The translations under genes were made by a program, and so were the position numbers. From assembly GCF_000019805.1 (NCBI RefSeq), contig NC_010525.1, forward strand, positions 1,178,001 through 1,242,000: 64,000 bases of DNA. Reading direction: 5' to 3'. A model generated the notes under the pieces. It saw nothing but the letters and a program-made list of their open reading frames with translations, did not search any database and had not been told where the DNA came from. Numbering within the stretch: position 1 is the stretch's first letter; each line of letters starts with the position of its first letter. Shown in pieces: positions 40,790 to 49,069 of the stretch. Source of the DNA: Pyrobaculum neutrophilum V24Sta (GTDB lineage: Archaea > Thermoproteota > Thermoprotei > Thermoproteales > Thermoproteaceae).

Positions 40790-42253
40790 CTAATAGCGCT
40801 CTGAAAGCCTAAGCCAGAGCTCCGCCCGCCTCTCGCCACACGCCAGATCGCGCGCGTCGTAGCCCCCAATGGATGCCTCGGAGTCCATGGGTATGCCGAG
40901 CGCGTCTGCGCCTAATAGCTCCTGTATCTTCATGCCGCACTGGTTGTCGCCGCTCCAGGGCACCTCCACTACCTTCCCCTCCTTGATAGCTTTTTTCGCC
41001 TCCTCAAGACTCTGGACTTTAACGATCTTGCTTCTGAGCTCCTCCCAAGCTCTCCTGCGGAGGTTGTCCTCCACCGCCTTCATGAGCTCTCTCACAGCGT
41101 CTACCAACTCGCCTAGCGCAACGGCGTATTTCTCCAAGGTATCTCTCCGCGTCACCACGACCTGCCTCTTTTCCACATCCCGTTTTCCTACCTCGAGGCG
41201 CAGGGGGACGCCCTTGAGCTCCCAGTAGTAGAACTTCCACCCAGGCGTTTTATCCCTCCTATCGTCTACATGTAGGCGGAGCCCAGCCCCTTTTAGAGCG
41301 GCGACGACCTCCTCTACGAACTTCATCACAAGCGGCATCTCCTCGTCGCTGTAGTATATCGGCACCACGGCTATCTGGATGGGGGCTAGTTTAGGCGGTA
41401 GCGTTGTCCCTCCGTCGTCGCCATGTGTTATAAGCATAGCCGCTATGCTTCTCTCTGAGATCCCGTAGGAGGTCGTGTGGGCTAGTTTCCGCGTCCCATC
41501 GGCGTCTAGATAGGTCACCTCGAACACCCTAGTGAAGTTTGTGCCGAGGTAGTGCGCAGTCCCTATCTGGAGCGTTCTGCCGTCTGGCAACACCGTGTCA
41601 AAGGCTATGGTGTATTCAGCGCCGGCGAACTTATCCCAGTCCGGCCTTTTGTTTATCATATAGGCTAGGCACATCTCGTCGAAAATTCTCTTGTATATCT
41701 CGACGGCTTCGCGGACCTGACGCTCCGCGTCTTCTCTATCTACGTGGACGGTGTGCGCCTCCTTAAACATGCTGATCTCCCTCAGCCGTATCATCGGGTG
41801 CGTCATCTTCGTCTCGGCTCTAAACACGCTCACTATCTGGTACAGCCTCAGCGGTAGGTCTTTATAGTCTTGGATCCAGAGTTTCACCATCGGCATTATC
41901 GCCGTCTCTGAGGTAGGCCTTAGGACAAGTCTCTCGCCGCCCTCGCCGCCTTTAGATACCCAGAACACCTCCTTCTCGAATCCTCTTATGTGTTGCGACT
42001 CTTTGCCAAAGAACTCATACGGTATAAAGACCGGAAAGAGCACCTCCTCGTGCCCGGTCTCGTCGTGTACGCGCCTGATCAACTCTTCCACGTTGCGCCG
42101 CAACTTCATGCCGTAGGGCCGCCATACGTAGGCGCCTTTTACGGGATATCTAACATCGTAAAGCTCGGCCTCTCGGAGAAGCCAGTGGAACCACTCTATT
42201 ACGTTCTTCAGCTTCTCCTTCGGGTGAGGTCTAGCAGATCTCAGGAGCTCCAT
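40790..42253 (-). CDS. proS: Prolyl-tRNA synthetase, archaeal/eukaryotic type
   Basis: A 487-residue class II synthetase. Motif 2 region [20 protein letters not shown], proline-site [15 protein letters not shown], and the C-terminal zinc-type extension ending LWLRLSERY are consistent with the archaeal form. It charges tRNA-Pro. TTATTTAAC lies 24 nt before the ATG. It follows S26e on the same strand but has its own promoter. Confidence 0.96.
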   Translation of the reverse strand: MELLRSARPHPKEKLKNVIEWFHWLLREAELYDVRYPVKGAYVWRPYGMKLRRNVEELIRRVHDETGHEEVLFPVFIPYEFFGKESQHIRGFEKEVFWVSKGGEGGERLVLRPTSETAIMPMVKLWIQDYKDLPLRLYQIVSVFRAETKMTHPMIRLREISMFKEAHTVHVDREDAERQVREAVEIYKRIFDEMCLAYMINKRPDWDKFAGAEYTIAFDTVLPDGRTLQIGTAHYLGTNFTRVFEVTYLDADGTRKLAHTTSYGISERSIAAMLITHGDDGGTTLPPKLAPIQIAVVPIYYSDEEMPLVMKFVEEVVAALKGAGLRLHVDDRRDKTPGWKFYYWELKGVPLRLEVGKRDVEKRQVVVTRRDTLEKYAVALGELVDAVRELMKAVEDNLRRRAWEELRSKIVKVQSLEEAKKAIKEGKVVEVPWSGDNQCGMKIQELLGADALGIPMDSEASIGGYDARDLACGERRAELWLRLSERY

Positions 42254-42303
42254 GCCGGTGTGTAAGGGATCTCGTTAAATAATTTGCCGCCTCAACAGCG
42301 CCG

Positions 42304-43068
42304 CTAAGCCCTCCTCGCGGCTATGATCCAGCCTGTGTGAACTACGTCGAAGGTTTCGGGGCGTAGCTCGCCTGGGATGGGCTTCCAACGGCGTATAGAC
42401 ACCTCCTCTACCGATATAAGGAGGAGGCCGTTTTTCCTCAGCGCCTCTATGGACTTCGACATGTGTTCTACGGTGGTTGAGAAGATGGCAAGCGTGCCTC
42501 CGGGCTTTAGGATCTCCAGCGCGTTTCCCACCGCGTTCCAGGGGTCGCCCATGTCTAGCACCACTGCGTCTACACTAAGCGGTCCGAAGCCGCTCTCCAC
42601 CACGTCCCTTAGCTGCAGTTCTACATACTGGTCAAGGCCGGCGATTTTTATGTTTCTCACTGCTATTCTTAGGTGCTCAAGCCTCTTCTCAAAGCTGTAG
42701 ATCACCCCCCAAGGTCTTACGTACCAGGCCAAAACGGCGGTTAAAAAGCCAGAGCCTGTGCCAGCCTCGGCGACTACCGAACCAGGCCCTATGGAGGCGG
42801 CTTTTAGGATGTATAGGGCGTCCTTTGGATATATGGCTTGGGCCCCTAGGCGGAATCTGTGCTCGATGACGTCGAATACTGTAGCCGGCAGCGCCTTGAA
42901 TCTAACGCCCAGCGATGTGGTGATAAACGCGCCGTGGGGTAGCCCCACCGCCTCGTCGGTATCTATGTAGCCTCTCACAGTCTGGATCTTCCCACTCCCC
43001 ACCCGGGCCACCGTCTTGTAGCCTCCACGCTCTTCGACGAAAAGAGCCCAATCGCCTTTCTTAAACAC
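42304..43068 (-). CDS. trmI: tRNA (adenine-N1)-methyltransferase TrmI
   Basis: 254 residues. A small N-terminal beta domain is followed by the SAM-binding motif VAEAGTGSGFLTAVLAW near residue 100 and catalytic VVLDMGDPWNAV. Archaeal TrmI methylates A57/A58 of tRNA, stabilising it at high temperature. GTG 43068 is 25 nt after GTTTTAAATAG, which lies within the end of the preceding gene. Confidence 0.93.
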   Translation of the reverse strand: MFKKGDWALFVEERGGYKTVARVGSGKIQTVRGYIDTDEAVGLPHGAFITTSLGVRFKALPATVFDVIEHRFRLGAQAIYPKDALYILKAASIGPGSVVAEAGTGSGFLTAVLAWYVRPWGVIYSFEKRLEHLRIAVRNIKIAGLDQYVELQLRDVVESGFGPLSVDAVVLDMGDPWNAVGNALEILKPGGTLAIFSTTVEHMSKSIEALRKNGLLLISVEEVSIRRWKPIPGELRPETFDVVHTGWIIAARRA

Positions 43069-43085
43069 GGGGAGCTACGCCGCCT

Positions 43086-43574
43086 CTATTTAAAACTTGC
43101 CACAGTCCACCGCCTAAAGTACCGCATGACCGTCTCAAGATCTCTATCCCCCCTAGACGCCGCAGCTCTAAAACTGGCCAGGAGGATGTTCCCCTCGTCG
43201 TATCCAGCCGCGATGCTTGCGACGGCAAGCGGCACCACCACCTCCCCCATGGCTTTATACAACGGCTCGCCGCCTTGGGTTCTAAGCGCTACGCAGAGCT
43301 GATACAGCTCAGGCATGAGGTCAAGCAACAACTCGCACTTCGGGGCCCCCCCGAGTCTCATCCCGATTGTGGAGTTCACAAGGACGTCTGGGGCGTCGCT
43401 CCCTATCTTAGCCGCGAGGAAGGAAAGCATCTCGGGCTGGATAACCCGTATGAGGCGGCGCCTCAACAAGCTGTGGGGAGGTAGTATAGAGGTGTTCACC
43501 AGGGCTAGGTAGGCGAACTCCGCCGCGAGCCCCCTCAAGACGCGTCTCACCCTGCTTTCGAGGAGCGGGAGCAC
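43086..43574 (-). CDS. Hypothetical helical protein
   Basis: 162 residues from GTG 43574, which is 22 nt from TATATATA (43592-43600); the upstream GTG 43589 lies almost in that box. The protein is Leu/Ala-rich and probably all helical (RVLRGLAAEFAYLALVNTS; ELYQLCVALRTQGG). No family recognised. It precedes trmI, whose promoter sits in its last codons. Confidence 0.55.
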   Translation of the reverse strand: MLPLLESRVRRVLRGLAAEFAYLALVNTSILPPHSLLRRRLIRVIQPEMLSFLAAKIGSDAPDVLVNSTIGMRLGGAPKCELLLDLMPELYQLCVALRTQGGEPLYKAMGEVVVPLAVASIAAGYDEGNILLASFRAAASRGDRDLETVMRYFRRWTVASFK

Positions 43575-43708
43575 GCCTAAACGCTCCACGCCTTATATAT
43601 AGCCGATGTCTAGACGGCGGCGGGTGTAAACGCCGTCAACAGCCGAGGCAAGGCCCTTGTCTGTAGAACGGCCACGAAAGTTTAAAAACGTGTTCTTTAT
43701 GATGTGCA

Positions 43709-43806
43709 GGGCCCGTAGCTCAGTCAGGATAGAGCGGCGGAGGACCCAGCCAGGTCCGCCGTGCCTCCTAAGCCGTAGGTCGTGGGTTCGAATCCCACCG
43801 GGCCCG
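43709..43806 (+). tRNA. tRNA-Arg (anticodon CCT) with a non-canonical intron
   Basis: Acceptor arms 43709-43715 and 43799-43805 (GGGCCCG/CGGGCCC), D stem GCTC/GAGC, and T arm GTGGG-TTCGAAT-CCCAC. The anticodon stem closes (GCGGC/GCCGT) only after removing about 23 nt at 43740-43762, an intron at position 29/30. The loop is CTCCTAA with anticodon CCT at 43767-43769. The intron contains GGACC...GGTCC, able to form the helix of a bulge-helix-bulge. TTTAAAAAC is about 24 nt upstream. CCA follows the discriminator G43806 in the DNA. Confidence 0.93.
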
Positions 43807-43814
43807 CCACCACC

Positions 43815-44444
43815 TCATCGCCTTTCCACGTAACGTCCCGAGGCTCTGATCCGGGCGACCTCCTTCTCCACGACGGAGGCCCTCGGCCCCATCTCATCTC
43901 TGTATCCGTTCCAAAACAGCTGCCTCAGCTCCTCCGCTCTATCTCCGTAGAGATCCAACGTCCTCAACAAGACGTTTACATCTCTGGCCATCAGAACCGC
44001 GGTCTTGCGGCTCCACCCAGCCCTCGCCTCGCCTAGGCCGAAGTCGATGAAATATAGCTCTCCGCCAGATTGGATTATATTCGTCGGCGCTAGGTCCCCG
44101 TGTATCAGCCCCGCCTTGTGCATCTTGCCCACGTAAGCCCCCGCTCGTAGTAAAACGTCGAAACGGCCTCTATTCAACAAATCGCGTAGGTTCTCCCCCT
44201 CGATGTATTCCATAACGATAGAGGCCTTCTCGGGGTCGAAGAAGTAGACCGAGGGCACCCTAACCCCTGCCGTATATGCTATGTACATGTTACGGACCTC
44301 GTTTATGGTTCTCCTCCTCCTGATCAAGTAGTCCAGCGTCTGATCCCTATACGTCTTTGGCTTTCTCCACTTCAGCACGGCCCTTATCCCGAACCAGTCC
44401 ACGAGGTAGATCTCGGCCTCTGCGCCTTTTGCGATGAGGAGCAT
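43815..44444 (-). CDS. bud32: Bud32/PRPK kinase-ATPase of the KEOPS complex
   Basis: 209 residues from ATG 44444. MLLIAKGAEAEIYLVDW, the Lys in AVLKWRKPKTYR, IHGDLAPTNII and YFIDFGLGEARA are the motifs of this atypical small kinase. KEOPS makes the t6A modification of ANN-decoding tRNAs. Pcc1, another KEOPS subunit, is at 48.9 kb. The start is set by the palindromic TATA box 44464-44473, 24 nt away. Confidence 0.93.
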   Translation of the reverse strand: MLLIAKGAEAEIYLVDWFGIRAVLKWRKPKTYRDQTLDYLIRRRRTINEVRNMYIAYTAGVRVPSVYFFDPEKASIVMEYIEGENLRDLLNRGRFDVLLRAGAYVGKMHKAGLIHGDLAPTNIIQSGGELYFIDFGLGEARAGWSRKTAVLMARDVNVLLRTLDLYGDRAEELRQLFWNGYRDEMGPRASVVEKEVARIRASGRYVERR

Positions 44445-44463
44445 CCGGGGGACCCGGCCAAGG

Positions 44464-44473
44464 AATTTAAATT
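44464..44473. promoter_or_regulatory. Perfectly palindromic TATA box serving two divergent genes
   Basis: AATTTAAATT is its own reverse complement. Its centre is about 24 nt from the bud32 ATG (44444, minus strand) and 22 nt from the GTG of the radical SAM gene (44491, plus strand). No other AT-rich box is present between the two genes. Confidence 0.65.
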
Positions 44474-44490
44474 CATGCGTGGTATATCTC

Positions 44491-45612
44491 GTGAGCTGGC
44501 TACTGTATAGACCGGATGCGGTCACCGTGTGGGAAAGCGCTACAGTTAGGGAGAGGTTGGCGTGGTACTCCGCTGTCATGCGCAACCGGGCTCCCGCCAA
44601 GTACCACATAGCGGCTAGGCTGGAGGCGCCTCGGGATTACAGGGAGATGGATGGGGGAGAGCTCTGGAGACTACACGAGGAGTTGGGGAGGAATTTCGAC
44701 GAGGAGTGGCGCCGCCAGAGGGAGAGACCAGACCCAACTCTGGCAAAAAGGGAGCTCCCGCCGGCATCGTTTCTTGACGTGAAGATAGAGCTCGCCAGGA
44801 GGCAACTGAGGCGCTGTATGCTCTGCGAGAGGAGGTGCGGCGTCGATAGAACCACGAGGAGGGGGGCGTGTCTCCTCGACCACAGGCCGCGCGTCGCCAG
44901 CTTCTTCCACCACCTAGGCGAGGAGGCCCCGCTTGTGCCGTCTGGCACGATCTTCTTCGCCGGGTGCAACTTCCGCTGTGTCTACTGTCAGAACTGGGAT
45001 ATCTCACAACATCCAGAGGCGGGCGTCGAGGTCACCTCGGAGTCGCTCGCGGCGATCCAGATAGGGCTGAGGGAGGAGGGCGCTAGAAACATAAACTGGG
45101 TAGGCGGCGAGCCTACCCCCAATATTCCGTACATCCTAGAGTCGATGAAGGTTCTGGCGTCGCGGGGAGTCAACGTGCCTCAGCTATGGAACTCAAACAT
45201 GTATCTAACGCCCGAGGGTCTATCCCTGATACTCCACGTTATGGACATATGGCTTCCCGACTTCAAATATGGAAACGACGGTTGCGCCCTGCGCTACTCG
45301 GTAGCCCCTAGGTATTGGGAGGTGACTACCAGGAACTTCGAGGTTTTATGTAGGAGACGTGAGGATATTATAGTCAGACACTTGGTTCTGCCGGGCCACC
45401 TCGACTGTTGCACAAAGCCGGTCTTAAGGTGGCTCGCCGAGAACTGCCCCCACGCCCTCGTCAACATAATGGATCAGTACAGACCTGACTATCTAGTTCC
45501 CAAGTTGGAGAGATATAGAGAGCTCAGGAGGAGGGTGTCCGAGGCCGAAATAGAGGAGGCGTACCGCTACGCAGACTCCCTAGGCCTTGCCTGGAGAGAG
45601 GTCAGCAGGTGA
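44491..45612 (+). CDS. Radical SAM protein, PflA-like (COG1313 group)
   Basis: 373 residues from GTG 44491. An N-terminal Cys group CMLCERRCGVDRTTRRGAC precedes the radical SAM motif FAGCNFRCVYCQNWDISQ (CxxxCxxC), followed by NWVGGEPTPNIPYIL and DIWLPDFKYGNDG. The group resembles pyruvate formate-lyase activating enzymes, but its target is unknown. The start is fixed by the shared TATA palindrome; a longer frame from 44434 would begin upstream of it. Its last 33 nt overlap the next, convergent gene. Confidence 0.88.
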   Translation: MSWLLYRPDAVTVWESATVRERLAWYSAVMRNRAPAKYHIAARLEAPRDYREMDGGELWRLHEELGRNFDEEWRRQRERPDPTLAKRELPPASFLDVKIELARRQLRRCMLCERRCGVDRTTRRGACLLDHRPRVASFFHHLGEEAPLVPSGTIFFAGCNFRCVYCQNWDISQHPEAGVEVTSESLAAIQIGLREEGARNINWVGGEPTPNIPYILESMKVLASRGVNVPQLWNSNMYLTPEGLSLILHVMDIWLPDFKYGNDGCALRYSVAPRYWEVTTRNFEVLCRRREDIIVRHLVLPGHLDCCTKPVLRWLAENCPHALVNIMDQYRPDYLVPKLERYRELRRRVSEAEIEEAYRYADSLGLAWREVSR

Positions 45613-46506
45613 CCTCGAAAATATGTAGAGCCTGCTGGAGGTAGCCGCGTCGTGTTTAACCTCGACCTTGCCGGTGAGCATAAGCACGGCTGGTATGTAG
45701 GGACTCTCCTCTATTTTCCTCCTAGTCTGCGGCTCCCTCAGCGCCACACGCCATTCGTCGTGTATTTTCGCAGGCGGCGCCATCCTCAGAGCCCTCTCCA
45801 ACAGCTTTGCCGTCGTCTTGATGCATCTCCCCTGGGGGCAGTCTTGCCCGGCCGCCGCCACCCTAACTGCGTAGTAAACCATCGGTATCGTCAAGCCCAA
45901 CCCCACCACGGGGTCTCTGAAAATTACGGCGGAGCGGTTCCTCAGATGCGAGATCAGACGCCACATGAGGTGGGAGACGGCGTCTGGATCGTCTACATCA
46001 AACGCCCCGCTTCTTATCACCCAATCCGCTATGTCCTCCTCGTCGTCTTTGTCCACACGTAGAGACCTCAGCCTGGTTATTACGTCGAAGTAGCGGCCGT
46101 CTCTACCTCCTCCTATGACCTTCGAGTTCAACATCTCTATAGGCTTGCCGCCCGTAAACAGCTTCTCTAAGCCCTCTACCTTACTGCAGCTGTATATAGA
46201 GACGGCGGTTGAGTTGCCCAACGCCACCGATCTCACCAGCGGCGGGCCGGCCGCGAGACACTCCCTATCTCCCTCTAGCTTATACAGCGCTGTGTGTAGC
46301 CTTGGCGCATATCTCACCTCGGCGCCGTAGTTATCCATAGCCTCCAACACGGCAACCTTGTTAAACACGGGACCCGACGTCACTACTGAAAGCTTCACTC
46401 TCTGTGCCAGCGCTAGCACGCCGAGACCTCCCAAGGGGCTTGAGACCGCGAGCACCTTCTTGGGCTTCGCGAACTCTAGACACTCCGACAGAGTTGTGCA
46501 GATCAC
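45580..46506 (-). CDS. Hypothetical protein, possibly Thermoproteales-specific
   Basis: 308 residues. The N-terminus has a nucleotide-binding-like stretch (KKVLAVSSPLGGLGVLALAQRV) and later VIFRDPVVGLGLTIPMVYYAVR and a Cys pair (GQDCPQGRC). No family recognised. AATTTATAAAC is about 24 nt before GTG 46506. Its 3' end overlaps the radical SAM gene by 33 nt on the opposite strand. Confidence 0.55.
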   Translation of the reverse strand: MICTTLSECLEFAKPKKVLAVSSPLGGLGVLALAQRVKLSVVTSGPVFNKVAVLEAMDNYGAEVRYAPRLHTALYKLEGDRECLAAGPPLVRSVALGNSTAVSIYSCSKVEGLEKLFTGGKPIEMLNSKVIGGGRDGRYFDVITRLRSLRVDKDDEEDIADWVIRSGAFDVDDPDAVSHLMWRLISHLRNRSAVIFRDPVVGLGLTIPMVYYAVRVAAAGQDCPQGRCIKTTAKLLERALRMAPPAKIHDEWRVALREPQTRRKIEESPYIPAVLMLTGKVEVKHDAATSSRLYIFSRSPADLSPGKA

Positions 46507-46551
46507 AGCTCTGTGTAATAACGCTGTTTATAAATTACGCGCGCCGGCAGC

Positions 46552-46710
46552 CTAACCTTTCTTCGAGAGGTACTGCGCGTATATGGGACACCCGTTGCCT
46601 CCGCCGTTGCAGTACTTCTCAAGCTGGGCCCTCCTCAGCCGCCACTCCTCAGGAGGCATCAACACACACCTTACGCCGTCTGCCGTCGACCGGTACATGG
46701 GACAGCGCAT
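46552..46710 (-). CDS. 52-residue Cys-rich (probably zinc-binding) protein
   Basis: An intact ORF from ATG 46710 encodes 52 residues, starting MRCPMYRSTADGVRC. Four cysteines at 3, 15, 34 and 41, two of them in CP pairs (RCPMY, GCPIY), suggest a zinc or Fe-S site. EEWRLRRAQLEKYC is helical. The TATA-like TTATTTAA (46731-46738) is 25 nt upstream and is shared with the divergent zinc-ribbon gene. ATG 46716 is also possible but less well spaced. Confidence 0.6.
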   Translation of the reverse strand: MRCPMYRSTADGVRCVLMPPEEWRLRRAQLEKYCNGGGNGCPIYAQYLSKKG

Positions 46711-46730
46711 GTCCATATACCAGGCTAAAG

Positions 46731-46738
46731 TTATTTAA
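46731..46738. promoter_or_regulatory. TATA box shared by two divergent Cys-rich genes
   Basis: TTATTTAA is nearly palindromic. Its centre is 25 nt from ATG 46710 (minus) and 24 nt from GTG 46758 (plus), the two correct leaderless distances. Confidence 0.55.
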
Positions 46739-46757
46739 TGCTGATGTTTGGGCAACT

Positions 46758-47300
46758 GTGGAATGCGACGTCGTCCTAAGCTATCTAAAAGAGCGGGGAG
46801 TGGCCGGGAGCCGCCGGAGGCTTGACTTCGTCGCCGCGGTTGCCGGCTCTCTCCAGATAGGCTTCTGGTGCCCCCGGGAGGATTTCCCGAACTTCGACGA
46901 TATAGAGGACGCCCGGAAAACCCTTGACCTCGACCACACAGATGTACTAGTGGTCGTGGCCTACAGGCCGTACGTAATCGTAGATTACCTGAACTCGCTC
47001 ATGGAGAGGGCCAGCCGTTGGTACGGCGTCCAGCTTCACACCAAACTCCTCGGCGTGAGCTCCGTGGAGCTCGAAACCGGCCTAGAGGAGGCGCTAGGCC
47101 GCGCCTTTGTGGAAAAGCCGAATAAGCTCGGGACGGCGATTAAGACAGAGTATGTGTGTCCACACTGCGGCAGAGACGCCCTCGGCCTATATAGACAAGA
47201 GAGGTACTTCTCCAGGAAATACCGCGGTAGAGTCATAGAGGGGATATACGCTTGTGCCAGCTGCGGATTCAAGATCCGGCGCGTTGAACTCCTCGACTAG
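46758..47300 (+). CDS. Hypothetical protein with C-terminal zinc ribbon
   Basis: 180 residues from GTG 46758. The middle region has DLDHTDVLVVVAYRPYVIVDYL, probably a nucleic-acid or nucleotide-binding alpha/beta domain. The C-terminus is a zinc ribbon (YVCPHCGRDALG and YACASCGFKIRR). The frame extends upstream to 46404, but that would be antisense to the neighbouring small gene and would cross the promoter. The 3' end overlaps the DHH gene by 4 nt. Function unknown; an RNA- or DNA-associated role is inferred from the ribbon. Confidence 0.6.
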   Translation: MECDVVLSYLKERGVAGSRRRLDFVAAVAGSLQIGFWCPREDFPNFDDIEDARKTLDLDHTDVLVVVAYRPYVIVDYLNSLMERASRWYGVQLHTKLLGVSSVELETGLEEALGRAFVEKPNKLGTAIKTEYVCPHCGRDALGLYRQERYFSRKYRGRVIEGIYACASCGFKIRRVELLD

Positions 47301-48184
47301 GCCATTCTCGCGTTTCTGTCTATCTTCTTCACCACGTCGCGTAAGATGGCGGGTAACTGCCCCTTCTTAGCCTGTATGTGCAACACCGCCACAGCCGCCT
47401 CCCTGTGTCCGCCCCCCGCGCCCAGCGATTTAGCCAACGTTGCCACGTCATACCTACGCGACCTCATTACTATGTGAACCCCGTCCTTTTTCCTAGATGC
47501 CACAAGAGACACGTCGCAGCCCACGGATATGAGAAGCGAGGCCAGATCCGCCTCGTAGGCGCCGACGTAGGACGTACACACTATGCCGGCGGAGGTCTCG
47601 TATATCTCCAAGCGCTGCATGCCCTTGAGCAACGCGAAAGTCCTCTGTCTAGCCGTGCTCTCCCCGCCTTCGCCTACGGCGTCTCCAAGCGTGCCGCCTG
47701 TTTTCTCAAGGAGGGAGGCCAAGAGGCGGAGGGTTCTGGCGTCGGCCCTCTTCAGCTTGCCCGTGTCGGCGTAGATGCCTAGAATGGCGAGCTTGGCCAC
47801 GTCGGGAGGTATTTCTACGCCGGCCTCCTCGGCGAGCTCCAGAGCGATCTCTGTACAACTCGGCCTATCTAGCGAGATGCCAGGTATGTCGTCTCCCACG
47901 GCGTGGTGGTCCACCTTGATGAAGCTCTTGCTCATGGGGGGAACCTGATTTAGCGACGCCACGTCGGCTAACACGTACATATCCACATCTTGAGGCAACG
48001 CCTCAGTGCAACCCCCGAGGGGAGACCCCTCTGGACACGACACTGCGACTACGGCGACGCCTAGCTTCGCAAGGACGAGCTCCAACACCTTCGCACAAGC
48101 TAAAGCGTCGGCGTCTGCCCTCCTGTGTGTAACGATGGCTACCCTGGCGGAGCTTCCCAGTAGCCCTCTTAGTTTTTCCAACAT
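47297..48184 (-). CDS. DHH-DHHA1 family phosphoesterase
   Basis: 295 residues. Metal-site motifs THRRADADALACAK, DMYVLADVASL and VDHHAVGDDIPG, then the C-terminal DHHA1 motif LGAGGGHREAAVAV. Such enzymes degrade short oligonucleotides (nano-RNases or RecJ-like). It is the last gene of the exosome superoperon and overlaps the DUF3194 gene by 16 nt, consistent with finishing RNA decay started by the exosome. Confidence 0.92.
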   Translation of the reverse strand: MLEKLRGLLGSSARVAIVTHRRADADALACAKVLELVLAKLGVAVVAVSCPEGSPLGGCTEALPQDVDMYVLADVASLNQVPPMSKSFIKVDHHAVGDDIPGISLDRPSCTEIALELAEEAGVEIPPDVAKLAILGIYADTGKLKRADARTLRLLASLLEKTGGTLGDAVGEGGESTARQRTFALLKGMQRLEIYETSAGIVCTSYVGAYEADLASLLISVGCDVSLVASRKKDGVHIVMRSRRYDVATLAKSLGAGGGHREAAVAVLHIQAKKGQLPAILRDVVKKIDRNARMA

Positions 48185-48441
48185 CTCCCAGCCTCCTTGC
48201 TATCCAGCGGCCACCCCCTCTCCTTTATTAGATCAGCGATGCAGATGCCCAACTCGGCGGCTTCGTCGGCGATCCGTTGGAGGTATGCATCGTCTACCAA
48301 CACGCTGGCTTCTATGTCCACCTCCACCTCTACGCCTTCTTCGGCAAAGGAGACGAAAACCGTTACGTTTTTTACCGCGTCTCCCAACTTCCTCTCTATA
48401 TACCTAACGACCTGGGCCGATATGTACTCGGCCTCATCCAT
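48169..48441 (-). CDS. DUF3194 family protein
   Basis: 90 residues (MDEAEYISAQVVRYIE), with VFVSFAEEGVEVEVDIEASV and a C-terminal WPLDSKEAGRCW. This small archaeal family typically lies between prefoldin beta and the DHH gene in the exosome superoperon, as here. Function unknown. ATG 48441 is preferred over the TTG one codon earlier. Confidence 0.75.
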   Translation of the reverse strand: MDEAEYISAQVVRYIERKLGDAVKNVTVFVSFAEEGVEVEVDIEASVLVDDAYLQRIADEAAELGICIADLIKERGWPLDSKEAGRCWKN

Positions 48442-48445
48442 CAAC

Positions 48446-48826
48446 CTAGGACCCTCCCTTGGCGGCCTCCTGGGCTCCTCCCCTCAGCTTGCCCAGCTCC
48501 TTGTTTATCTCGTCTCTAAGTTTGTCGATCTGCTCCCTTAACATGGACTCTTGCCTAGTCAAGGTCTTCGCGTGGAGCTCCAAAAGCTCCTTCCTCTCCT
48601 TAAGCTCTTGAAGCGCGGCGTCTTTCGTCTGAGGTATGAGGAAGTTGCCCACGCTCTTGTAGATCTTGGCGTCTTGCGGGAGCTTTTCGATCTCCGCGAG
48701 GGCCTTCTCCACCTCCTTAAGCTCGGCCTCGTACTGTTGTTTCCTAAGGAGGACGCTCTGTAGCTGTGCCTGCGCCTGGTTGAACCTGTTTACCAAGTCT
48801 TGCAAAGAGGGCGGTATCTGAGCCAT
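48446..48826 (-). CDS. pfdB: Prefoldin beta subunit
   Basis: 126 residues: a long coiled coil (QLQSVLLRKQQYEAELKEVE), a beta hairpin (IYKSVGNFLIPQ) and a second coiled coil (LHAKTLTRQESMLREQI). It is the tentacle chaperone that passes unfolded proteins to the thermosome. TTTATATAG is 25 nt before the ATG, giving this part of the superoperon its own promoter. Confidence 0.95.
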   Translation of the reverse strand: MAQIPPSLQDLVNRFNQAQAQLQSVLLRKQQYEAELKEVEKALAEIEKLPQDAKIYKSVGNFLIPQTKDAALQELKERKELLELHAKTLTRQESMLREQIDKLRDEINKELGKLRGGAQEAAKGGS

Positions 48827-48856
48827 CGGCTTCTTACTGAACCTTCTATATAAACG

Positions 48857-49069
48857 TTATTTAAGGGCGGCTACCTCCTCAGCGATGTACAAAGCCCGCA
48901 TGGCGGTGTGTAGAAGCGACCTAAGGCTGGAGGCGTCGGCCGCCTCCGCCACTATTTTACCCCCGGCCACATACAGGCGCCCTCTGGCGAAACGCACCTC
49001 TCCCTCGAGGATTTTGAACACCCTAATCGCCAGCTCGTCCCCACCTACGTCGATCTCAAGCCTATACAT
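48857..49069 (-). CDS. pcc1: Pcc1, KEOPS dimerisation subunit
   Basis: 70 residues. An N-terminal strand pair (YRLEIDVG; VRFARGRLYVAGG) and helices (ASSLRSLLHTAMRALYIAEEV) match the short archaeal Pcc1 fold. It dimerises the KEOPS t6A complex, with Bud32 at 43.8 kb. It overlaps the Brix-domain gene by 8 nt, a usual arrangement in archaeal exosome superoperons. Confidence 0.8.
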   Translation of the reverse strand: MYRLEIDVGGDELAIRVFKILEGEVRFARGRLYVAGGKIVAEAADASSLRSLLHTAMRALYIAEEVAALK

